From contig JAHDVF020000903.1 in the NCBI GenBank assembly GCA_022606425.2, forward strand, positions 434,001-498,000: a stretch of DNA of 64,000 nucleotides, read 5' to 3'. Under the pieces are notes generated by a model that did no database searches, was not told the origin of the DNA, and saw nothing but the letters and a program-made list of their open reading frames with translations. Shown here piece by piece: positions 56,472-64,000 of the stretch. The DNA is from Lepidostoma basale. Taxonomy: Eukaryota > Arthropoda > Insecta > Trichoptera > Lepidostomatidae. The position numbers and the translations under genes are program-made. The number at the start of each line of letters is the position of its first letter. Position 1 is the stretch's first letter.

Positions 56472-56598
56472 AAAACTATTTTATTGGGTAATACCAACCG
56501 GTTTCGCTCCCGCCGAAGCTTCGTCAGGGTGAGAGAGTAACCTGACGAAGCTCGGGCGAGAGCGAAACCGGTTGGTGATACCAAATAAAGTGGTTTTG
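56472..56598. repeat. Fold-back element, family P3
   Basis: Left aataccaaccggtttcgctc..ccgccgaagcttcgtcaggg; loop gagagagtaa; right cctgacgaagctcgggcgag..agcgaaaccggttggtgata, outer ccaaataaagtggttttgaa. The right arm reads CTGACGA, hairpin GCTC/GAGC, GAAACCGGT; the left arm reads CTGACGA, GAAGCTTCG-type hairpin region, GAAACCGGT. Confidence 0.9.
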
Positions 56599-56599
56599 A

Positions 56600-57395
56600 A
56601 ACAAATAATAAAAGTGTACATTATTTTATTTAATATTGTCACACCACAAATTAATTCCTTCATACGAAAGTTTTATATAATTGTTTGAGAAATAATAGAG
56701 AAGTTTAACATCATTGTTCAAACAACAATACATTTTAATAAGTTATTTATGTGATTATAATATTTGTTTTGATATTATCAAATCTTTGATAAATAAAGAA
56801 TTTTATCATTTAAAAGACCATATTGTATATTTTACGATGTATAACCAGTCGTTGGTCTTAAAATAATAATAAAAAGATGTTACGTACGAGTTATTATTAT
56901 TACAATTTAATGTCATATTTGAGAAAAAAACATTTTCTTTCAAGCGATAACTTTCCTTTCTGTCTCGAAGCCATCCAATTAGTTCCCATACTTTATGAAG
57001 TTTCCAGGTCCATAAATTTAATTACATACGTATACCAATACAACCATTTATTCTTTACATGCTGCTATCATAAAATGACTGAAACCCTCACGGTTGCTGA
57101 ATAAGGCAATCTTTAAAAAAAACTATCAGTTGTTATCGAGATAACTGTGCGAATTTAAAATGAACCCATAAACAATATTAAACGCCTTCATATTATTAAT
57201 GATAATTTTTGATTAGGGTTAACAATGTGAAATCCCGTAATGATGATTTTTTATGAAATAAAATATTTTTTTCCATTTTTTTATGATTTTTCTCCACATG
57301 TTTTAAGTACATCTATCCTTTTTATCATATTTTAATTTATTGATATTCTTGGCTTCAACAAAAATCATTGCTTTTAACTGAAAGGATAATCATGA
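56600..57395. other. AT-rich stretch, no gene seen
   Basis: Frame 56877-57104 has no domain. 'tcattgttcaaacaacaata' at 56712 is a degraded P5 end. Confidence 0.4.
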
Positions 57396-57400
57396 ATAAT

Positions 57401-57632
57401 AATTAAATAAAACGATTTTTTTTAACTACTTCCACTTTTGTCTTTATTTAGACAGCGACCGGTTTCGCCAGGCTCGCTGGCATCGACAGACTGGTGTCTG
57501 TCGATGCCAGCGAGCCTGGCGAAACCGGTCGCTGTCTAAATAAAGACAAAAGTGGAAGTAGTTAAAAAACATCGTTTTATTTAATTATTATTTAAAATGA
57601 ACTTCCATCAAGAGATTTCAGTAAAATCATTT
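57401..57632. repeat. Fold-back element P2, near-perfect palindrome
   Basis: About 90-bp arms, almost identical, with a ~6-base loop (ctggtg) at 57491-57496. Left: taactacttccacttttgtc..tttatttagacagcgaccgg..tttcgccaggctcgctggca..tcgacaga. Right mirrors it. Each arm, read outward: CTGTCGA, hairpin GCCAG cgag CTGGC, GAAACCGGTC. The flank aacttccatcaagagatttc follows as at 48841. Confidence 0.93.
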
Positions 57633-57650
57633 GATAATCATGAATATTTA

Positions 57651-57898
57651 TTCTTCTTCTTCTTCTTCACTTTTGGTAGACTCGGGAGTCTGTTATTTCA
57701 GGTGGGTTCTCTTGAGACGCTGAACTCCAGCTTTCTCTCCACCGTTTCGGGGGTCTTCCTGGTCGGCGTTGTCCGTTTGACGTTCCATGGAGAGCTATGT
57801 GTGGTATCATATATGAGCTCATCCTTTCTACGTGTTGATGCCAGTATCGCCGTCTTTGACGTCCCCATCTGACCACATCTGCGAGGTCGAAGATGTGG
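57651..57898 (-). mobile_element. 5'-truncated LINE 3' end, (GAA)n tail, 13-bp TSD
   Basis: Flanked by TCATGAATATTTA (57638-57650 and 57899-57911). Minus strand: MVRWGRQRRRYWHQHVERMS, SYMIPHIALHGTSNGQRRPG, RPPKRWRESWSSASQENPPE, ITDSRVYQK and the GAA tail. Open over ~75 codons with no stop, one of the youngest LINE copies here. Confidence 0.9.
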
Positions 57899-57914
57899 TC
57901 ATGAATATTTAAAT

Positions 57915-58440
57915 GTTACGATAGCATGAGTATTCGCGACAAAGTATTATGTAATAATGAGATTGAAGCATCTGTAATGTTTGTGTAAACAAAATGATAA
58001 TGATAAAAAAATGATATACCTTCCAGCTCATCATACCACCACAATTCCTATAAAAACCAGGTTTTATTTCCTTGATTAAAACTAGGATCGTGTGGTAATT
58101 AATGATGTTTAAAGATTTACTAATTAAAATAAATCAATTTATTTTTCTTGCAGAGATTAAATATTTTTAAATTAAACTGATTACAGATGTACAATACTAA
58201 ATGCCCTTAAACAGGATTGTGTAAAGTAATTGCAAATGCAAAAACGGTTGATAAAAGAAGCTGGAAACCAAATATAAAAATTCTGAGCAACATAACATAT
58301 ATTTTAACAATTTGCTGAACTAATTTTTAAACTTCCCCTAGCATGAAAAATTCCGCAATGGTTTAAATGTATCAATCATTTCGACATTCACACCATTCAG
58401 TTGCAGAGTTAAAGCAGAATAATTAGGTCGCCCAAACGTT
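57915..58440. other. AT-rich stretch, no gene seen
   Basis: No recognised feature. Confidence 0.4.
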
Positions 58441-58570
58441 CCCTAATTAAATAATTAATACGAATAAAAAAGCATGTTTACTAGTTTTGTTATAATTGGA
58501 AATGACATATTTCACCATTTGAAGCCATTATCAAATATTTGGTATTGCCTTAGAAAGAAGAAACATATGA

Positions 58571-59045
58571 TTGACGATTGACGACCTTCGTGGCCAAGTG
58601 GTATGTGCATTGATTGCCACCCCGAAGGTTCCGGGTTCTATTCCCTGCGAGGGCAGTGTGATTTTTTTTATTTTTTTTTATTTTTTTTTTAAAGACTAAT
58701 ACTAAGGATTTTAATCAATGATATTAGAATTTATTTTACAATCTTCAATGTGAGCAGAAAATAGCTCATTATTATGAAGAAGGAATCTGGTCGTGTCCAG
58801 GCTTGAACCCATGTCCCCTGGATCAGGAGCCAAGCGTTCTATCCCCTAGACCACCACCCGATTGTCACACTGTCGTTGGTCTGGTGTAGAATTCATGTGA
58901 CAATAAAATGGCGATAGATTAGCTACCTATCACATGTCACGAGAATCACTATGATAGCTATAATACCCTTTACATCGATTTGGCTCATGCTGTCATGATG
59001 TAAAGAGCGATTCCACAAAATAGTAATAATAATAATAATAATATA
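58571..59045 (+). mobile_element. SINE type A, split by SINE B
   Basis: Head at 58582: gaccttcgtggccaagtggt (A-box-like TGGCCAAGTGG) and ccgggttctattccc (B-box-like), then gcagtgtgatt. After SINE B it resumes at 58861 with attgtcacactgtcgttggt and the body gacaataaaatggcgataga, ending in (TAA)n units near 59025-59042. Confidence 0.85.
58664..58860 (-). mobile_element. SINE type B inserted in SINE A
   Basis: Near-identical to 1295-1484: same tRNA-like head (ending ctagaccaccacccg on the plus strand) and A/T tail. The interrupted site in SINE A would read gtgtgattgtcacac, as in the unsplit copy at 44.6 kb; 'att' is present on both sides. Confidence 0.88.
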
Positions 59046-59119
59046 ATTCTCATAAATTATAATAAAACTTCTAGAAAACGGGCGTTTTCATTCGTAATAA
59101 TTATAAATATTGCGAATTA

Positions 59120-59495
59120 AATATATCTTATACTTTATATACATCACATCAAATCATGGGAATTTATATTGCAATCACGCGAAATTAAAACTGATTTGAC
59201 CACGTATAAGGTGTTTATACACAAGTCTATAGCTGACGGGCCCGCCTGGGCGATGGCATTACTTGATAACCGCTGGCATCTGAGAATATCAATTATTCCG
59301 TCGAATCAAGCAAGAGAAAATCTTGCAAGAAATTATATCCATTACCACTGACACTTGGACATCCAGTTATATTTATTAGTCAGGCCGCATACTGTGCTCT
59401 CGTATGTGTATAATTGTAACTTATTATTTTTCATTAATTGAATGTTGACCGGCCATTAGCGTAAGGCGCTTGAGTACCCAGCAGTGTTTATGAAA
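59120..59495. other. No clear gene
   Basis: A GC-balanced piece at 59215-59320 with a 60-codon frame (MQSREIKTDLTTYKVF..) that I do not recognise. Confidence 0.3.
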
Positions 59496-59502
59496 CATTT
59501 TT

Positions 59503-59882
59503 CTTCTTCTTCCTTATTGTAGACCTATGTGGTCTGTTCTCCAGAGTGTTGCTCCTCCTGTGAGGTAGATTCCCAGCTGTCCTTCAATCAGTCTTCCACG
59601 AGGACGAGTCCTATGTGGTTGATTATGCAATGCAATATAGGGGAGTCTGGTGGAGTCCATTCTTTGAACATGACCGTACCAGTCCCATTTTCGCTGTCTG
59701 CTCCATCTTATAATATCCTCAACCTCACATATCTCTCTTATTCTGGTGTTCCTTACGCGATCTCACAGTGCCTTGCCTGCTATCGTCCTCAGTGTCTTCA
59801 TTTCGGAAGTCTTCAAAACTTGTTTGATCCTTACTGTGTCTGCCCTTGCTTCGACGCCATATGTTATTATTGGTCTTTTTTT
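59503..59882 (-). mobile_element. 5'-truncated LINE 3' part, (GAA)n tail, 10-bp TSD
   Basis: Flanked by AAACATTTTT (59493-59502 and 59883-59892). Minus-strand pieces: TYGVEARADTVRIKQVLKTS-type start, EMKTLRTIAGKALRDRVRNT, VEDIIRWSRQRKWDWYGHVQ, then RLPYIALHNQPHRTRPRGR, but the KRWKD block is partly deleted. Same family as 18166. Confidence 0.85.
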
Positions 59883-60056
59883 AAACATTTTTGCAAACTC
59901 TTCAAAAATCTTCTTCCCTTTACAATCCACTAACAACATTTTATAAGTAATTTATTTGAGACATAAAAGGTAAATTTGAATATTTAAGATTTATTCTAAA
60001 ACGTAATTTTGTTTTTCATATTATATAATAGTTTCTTCATTTCTTACAGATACTTC

Positions 60057-60312
60057 TACATAGCCGGTTTTGGCAGCTCGCTGTCATCTTCTGGAAAGAT
60101 GACAGCGGGCTGCCGAAACCAGTCGAAGACACAAACATTAGTGAATTATAACAAAATTTTAAGAAGATATCAACATTTTGTTCTATACATAGCCGGTTTT
60201 GGCAGCTCGCTGTCATCTTCTGGAAAGATGACAGCGGGCTGCCGAAACCAGTCGAAGACACAAACATTGGTGAATTATAACAAAATTTTAAGAAGATATC
60301 TACATTTTGTTC
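60057..60312. repeat. Tandem pair of P8 hairpins, 129-bp period
   Basis: Two head-to-tail units (60061-60189 and 60190-60312), differing at only a few positions. Each holds a hairpin: ccggttttggcagctcgctg..tcatctt, loop ctgga, aagatgacagcgggctgccg..aaacc, followed by agtcgaagacacaaacattr and a short AT spacer (ttttaagaagatatc). Read outward: GATGACAGC, GGGCTGCC, GAAACCAGTC. The only direct tandem of a fold-back in the window. Confidence 0.92.
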
Positions 60313-60384
60313 TCTATTATTTAGATTTATTATTAATATTTTATTTTTAGAACAATTATTCTTTTGTCAATGGTTTCTTGAACA

Positions 60385-60760
60385 ATGATGTAAAACTCCA
60401 TATTAAATAATTAATACGAATGAAAACGTTAGTTTTCTAGAAGTTTTATTATAACTAACTATCTAACTAACTACCCATCACGCCGTCTCCCCAAAGGGGT
60501 AGGCAGAAATAATGGACTGCCACACTTTCACTGATGCGGCACTCCATCCTTCTCTTTTCGCCCCACGTGAGACGCGGTGTGATGGGTTGCGAACCTCGTC
60601 GCCACCAATATGCATCTCCTTCGATCGTCCAACGTCCACAAAATAAATGAAATATATTTGATAATGCCTTAGAAGGGCGAAACATGTCAATCCCATAAAA
60701 TATAATAAAACTTCTATGAAACTGACGTTTTCATTCGTATTAATTATTATTTTGTCACTT
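60385..60760. repeat. Fold-back P5 split by a SINE
   Basis: Left tttcttgaacaatgatgtaa..tagttttctagaagttttat to 60452; right from ~60650: atatttgataatgccttaga..agggcgaaacatgtcaatcc..cataaaatataataaaactt..ctatgaaactgacgttttca. The right arm carries TTGATAA, hairpin GCC..GGC, GAAACATGTC. Confidence 0.88.
60453..60650 (-). mobile_element. SINE copy, (TTAG)n type, 5'-truncated, inside P5
   Basis: Starts actaactatctaactaacta, cccatcacgccgtctcccca; ends at cgtccacaaaataaat. Minus-strand SVKVWQSIISAYPFGETA reading reflects the 3' end shared with the LINE. Confidence 0.85.
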
Positions 60761-60989
60761 CTTTATCAATTTTATTGAATCACCATTTATAAACTCATAC
60801 CTGTGTAACATACAATCATCATTATATAAGAATATTGCATATATAAGAAGCATTTCCTTTATATCACCATAAATTTTATATAATCATGATGAGAACACTA
60901 CCATCACGATTAATGAACTAACATAGCTCTAGCTAAATCAGAATTGTGATATATTTTTTATCGCTTCAACCTTTTTGTCCGCAAAAGTT

Positions 60990-61255
60990 GAGCGTTGCCG
61001 TCCGGGCGATGCCTTTCCTAGGCATTTTATTATTCTGGCGGAACGTTAAAGTTTATTGTGTTCCAAGTTGTCTAATTAAAGGGCGATGTGTGGACACGAC
61101 GGCGGTACTAACAGCACTTTTATCGGATCTGCGGACGCCCGACGCCACCCCGGCCCACGGCGCCCGCGCCGCGACGGCCACGCACCGTCGCGCCTGGCCG
61201 TTGGCGTTGGAGGTGCCGAGGATAGTGACCGATAACTAAGCAAAGTTTCGCTAAT
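60990..61255. other. GC-rich, CpG-rich island
   Basis: cgcccgacgccaccccggcc (61136) to acgcaccgtcgcgcctggcc (61180). A 97-codon plus frame (60946-61239) crosses it, with no recognised domain; GC-rich islands keep frames open by chance. Probably regulatory or single-copy DNA, unproven. Confidence 0.45.
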
Positions 61256-61339
61256 AGCGTTACCTTAGTATCAAAACCATTTAATCATTTATACGTCAAA
61301 ATAACTTATATATAAAACATAACTATGCATTATTATTCT

Positions 61340-61432
61340 TCTTCTTATCAGCTTCTGTCGTCCACTACACTTCCAAAGCACGCCATTGCCCCCTTTCCAT
61401 CTCCACTTTCATCCATCCACGTCCAAAAATCG
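61340..61432 (-). pseudogene. RTE-type LINE 3' end
   Basis: On the plus strand cttcttatcagcttctgtcg then cgccattgccccc; minus strand reads a KVEMERGQWRALE block and an end with gctgataagaagaa. Host of the insertion at 61446. Confidence 0.6.
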
Positions 61433-61445
61433 TTATAATTGGGCA

Positions 61446-61793
61446 TCATCATCATCATCAGCTGACTGTCATCCAAGGCTGAATGTAAGCCTCTCCCAAA
61501 GCACGCCACCGCCCCCTATTCATTGCCGCTTCCATCCATCCATGTTCAGCAATCCTCTTCAGATCGTCAGTCCAGCGGGCAGGGGGACGTCCAACTCTGC
61601 GGAATTCTGTACGCGGTCTCCACTCCAGAACCCGTCTCCCCCATCGTCCGTCGGTTCTCCGAGAGACATGGCCAGCCCATCGCCACTTCAGCTCGCCCAT
61701 CCTCAGAGCGACCTCAGTCACCCATGGTTTGTTGTCGAATAAATTCGTTTCTTAATCTGTCCCTCAAGGTTATTCCAAGCATGGCCATGGCAT
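61446..61793 (-). mobile_element. RTE-type LINE 3' part, (GAT)n tail, 13-bp TSD
   Basis: Flanked by TTATAATTGGGCA (61433-61445 and 61794-61806). Minus strand: MAMAMLGITLRDRLRNEFIR then, after a frameshift near 61722, TEVALRMGELKWRWAGHVSR, RTDGRWGRRVLEWRPRTEFR, RVGRPPARWTDDLKRIAEHG, WMEAAMNRGRWRALGEAYIQ, PWMTVS and stop; GATGATGAT tail. A well-preserved RTE C-terminus ('MLGI.LRDR..N', 'LKW.WAGHV.R..D.RW', 'GRP..RW.DD', 'GEAYIQPW'). Confidence 0.93.
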
Positions 61794-61868
61794 TATAATT
61801 GGGCAACAGATTTTTATGAATACTACTTTATAAGTTGTAAAAATATTACACTTAATATACAAAATCAA

Positions 61869-62099
61869 ATGTTAGAAGATATTATTGACATATCAATGCC
61901 ATCTATTGCCGAGGTTCAACGTTTACAGGCGAGTATCAATATTTTGAAACTGCCCGCTTCCCCTAAAAATATTTTTTCTATCCAGAATAACTCTCGACCC
62001 TTCCGCTTATTAGCCGATGTTTTTTTATACACACATCGCCATCTATCGGAGTTTTCTATTACTTCAAAACATACAACATATTTTTTGATAGCTTTATAG
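61869..62099 (+). CDS. Hypothetical 76-codon open frame
   Basis: Reads MLEDIIDISMPSIAEVQRLQ then ASINILKLPASPKN and a basic C-terminus. I recognise no family. Two 'gccatcta' blocks (61898, 62030) lie in it. Amino-acid usage is less AT-biased than that of chance frames nearby, but it may well be non-coding. Confidence 0.25.
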   Translation: MLEDIIDISMPSIAEVQRLQASINILKLPASPKNIFSIQNNSRPFRLLADVFLYTHRHLSEFSITSKHTTYFLIAL

Positions 62100-62474
62100 T
62101 TTAAACCAATGTGATAAAGTGATCGATTAAAGTTTAAATGACAAATATTTTTATAAAAATACATTATAAAAACATCAATTTAAAGTGTATGTCACCTCGT
62201 GATAAGCTTATAACACTTTTAAGAAAAAGGCTGAGGTTTATTCGATCTGCACTACAAGTAAAAAATATTTATTGTTTCAATAAATAATTAAATAGAATAT
62301 ACTTGGAAATATTGGAGCCAGCGTAATAGTTTTGGCTTTGTGCAAAAATGAATGAACTGCCTTTGTCGAGATATTCTCTCTCTCTCGCTTGAGGATAGAG
62401 AGACTTTTATCTAATTGATAATTATAGCCATAACGATCTGACATGATACGAAAATAATATTATTGGATAAGTAT

Positions 62475-62562
62475 AACTAACTTACGAAGACCTAGGCAGA
62501 GTGGATGGACCGCCAAACTTATAATCTTATATATAATTATTTACTCTCTTCAACATGCATAC
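62475..62562 (-). pseudogene. (TTAG)n LINE 3' end, decayed
   Basis: ataactaacttacgaagacc then ggcagagtggatggaccgcc and caacatgcatac match the family's end. Confidence 0.5.
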
Positions 62563-62929
62563 AGGGTGTCATTTCAATTGAATTAATTTGGTAATACCGC
62601 GTCTTCTTCGGTTTATTTTACAATTCATTGACATTCTATTATATCTGCTTTAAGTATTTTTTTGGTGTATTCTTACTTCACTCTAGAGTTGAAGTTAATA
62701 TAGTTAGATTGTCAGTTAATATAATTTTATTTTTGTTTCGTTTCTTATTTTTCGTACCGTATGTCTCAGAAAATTTTAAATATTGGAAATAAATAATTAA
62801 TATTGGAAATAAATAATTAGCGTTCATATTGGAAAATGTTTATATCTTGCTGATGTTAGGCGTATTTTATGTCACCTCATTTAACCTTATCTCTTTATTA
62901 AGCTTTTAAAACATAGATCGACAACTTCT

Positions 62930-63110
62930 CTCGTGAGTAAGAAAGATTATATCTGAGGAAGATGCAAAGTGGCATCTGTGAATGAAATAGCAAGGAAGGA
63001 TCGTCTGCGATGATACAGACATGAATAGAGACTGAACGAAGACCACATTATTAAAAAAAACTTCAATTTGACGGGGGATAGGAAGAACCTGGTTAGGCTT
63101 TGATAAATTG
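62930..63110 (+). pseudogene. LINE C-terminal remnant
   Basis: Reads NEIARKDRLR (stop) YRHE, RLNEDHIIKKNFNLTG: the 'RKDRLRWYGHV.R..EDHI.KK....GKR..GRP' block of a LINE with several stops. Confidence 0.45.
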
Positions 63111-63114
63111 GTTA

Positions 63115-63915
63115 TCAATCATCAAAAATGACTTCATTTTTATTGCAAGTCTAATGTAGAATTTTAATTGGGGGAGCCGACTTAAAATAAATAGGAAATG
63201 ACATTTTCTATGGGAAGAATAACTTCTCAGGTAAGAAATATTTTCTCTCATAACGTACATTTCATATTATCTCTTTCGCACGTAGTTCATTACGCTTGAA
63301 TTATGGGTTCACACGCATTACCATATTTTGTAGCATTACAAATTCAAAACGAATATTGTTTGCTACAAAGTATAAATAAGGCCCGGCGATGTGACGAGAA
63401 TTTTAAGTGTCGGAATAATTCTAACTTATCATTATTGTTCATATAAAGTTTGACATCTAAATATGACGGTTGATTTTCCCATAGCATTGCTGCCCGTATG
63501 TGTGTTACGCGCATATAAATTTGCTGTTAGTGAATATTGACTTGATGACGTCAGCTTTAACTTGTAAAATTAAAACTGATAAATTATTATAAGCAGTGGC
63601 ATATCAAAACGGTTTACATACTAATCGGGTACGTAGGGCCAAAGATTTTTAAAAGGGATCAATTACTTTGATTGTGTTTACCTATCAAATAAAAATATCT
63701 TTTCGTTCAAACTTTGTAATAAAAACAGATCTTCACCAACGACTCTGCTGTTACTTAATGTCATATTGTGGTAAGAATTATGATATATTTATGTATATAT
63801 TTACATATACGAGTATACAGGTATATGTTTATCATAATTTTGAGATTTCAGGATACATTTTAATAATGTATTTACAAATCATGGATTTGCATGAATTTTA
63901 TTTATTTATCAATGT
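63115..63915. other. AT-rich stretch, no gene seen
   Basis: No recognised frame, RNA gene or repeat copy. Confidence 0.35.
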
Positions 63916-63919
63916 TAAA

Positions 63920-64000
63920 CTCCATATTTATTCACTGTTTTCTAAAAGTTTTATTATATCATACTTTATAGAAATCACATGTTTCACCTTTATAATTAAA
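63920..64000. repeat. Fold-back P5, cut by the window end
   Basis: actccatatttattcactgt..tttctaaaagttttattata..tcacatgtttcacctt is the P5 left arm; the turn and right arm would lie beyond 64000. Confidence 0.75.

Larger units (their letters stand above)
58443..59112. repeat. Fold-back P5 split by a nested SINE pair
   Basis: Left arm and turn at 58443-58570 (ccattatcaaatatttggta..ttgccttagaaagaagaaac..atatga). The right arm resumes at ~59046 (tctcataaattataataaaa..cttctagaaaacgggcgttt). The ~475 bp between are SINE A with SINE B inside. Confidence 0.85.

Noticed and set aside
59529..59933. 134-codon plus-strand frame
   Set aside because: It is the antisense of the (GAA)n LINE fragment at 59503-59882; the same antisense peptide (ILNLTYLS) appears at 18118 and 36321.
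60946..61239. 97-codon frame through the GC-rich island
   Set aside because: No domain; frames stay open by chance in GC-rich DNA, and codon use shows no coding signal that I can see.

Overview
The window looks like intergenic or intronic DNA from an animal genome, most likely an arthropod and probably an insect. It is strongly AT-rich, has no operon-like gene packing, and is filled with decayed non-LTR retrotransposons (LINEs), tRNA-derived SINEs, a mariner relic, a pogo/Tigger-like transposase fragment, hAT-type non-autonomous elements, satellites and many fold-back (palindromic) elements. The LINE C-terminal peptides (motifs such as SILSAYPFGETA, GRPPKRWKD, AQDRDRFAEVIAN, YADD/FADD boxes) are of types I know from insect genomes; the species cannot be fixed from this. 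I see no convincing host protein gene, rRNA, tRNA gene or CRISPR. Most open frames here are shadows or retrotransposon remnants.

Layout. 0.7-5 kb: LINE fragments, a SINE and a 429-bp hAT-like element with an 8-bp target duplication. 6-8.6 kb: a complete SINE with a 14-bp target-site duplication (TSD), then two fold-back elements. 9.0-9.9 kb: the N-terminal half of a Tigger-like transposase between clusters of a GAAGAGAAC motif. 10.6-20 kb: many LINE 3' ends. 22.4-23.5 kb: a satellite array. 24.3-25.5 kb: a mariner relic joined in frame to a LINE reverse transcriptase that is itself inverted against a LINE 3' end. 27.5-28.6 kb: a SINE beside a second satellite. 30-32 kb: a CACTT/AAGTG minisatellite and two large fold-backs. 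37.9-38.8 kb: the best-preserved RTE-type reverse transcriptase. 39.5-40.4 kb: an unexplained direct-plus-inverted repeat structure with a 125-codon open frame. 42-46.4 kb: LINE and SINE insertions with clear TSDs. 48-60.7 kb: the richest set of fold-backs, several used as landing sites by SINEs and LINEs. 61-62 kb: a GC-rich island and a clean RTE insertion.

How the parts relate. LINE families can be sorted by their 3' microsatellite: (TTAG)n, (GAA)n or (GAT)n. A non-coding SINE carries the same 3' end and (TTAG)n tail as one LINE, so it probably borrows that LINE's machinery. The most unusual signal is that at least five different fold-back families share one core, read outward on each arm: a CTGANGA-like box, a short hairpin, GAAAC and then a GTC-like triplet. 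This resembles the hammerhead ribozyme core, although one extra base before helix II and an unproven helix I keep this a hypothesis. Several islands of GC-balanced, apparently single-copy DNA (about 20.2, 25.6, 27.0, 34.5, 36.9, 43.2, 53.3 and 61.1 kb) stand out from the AT-rich repeats and could be regulatory.
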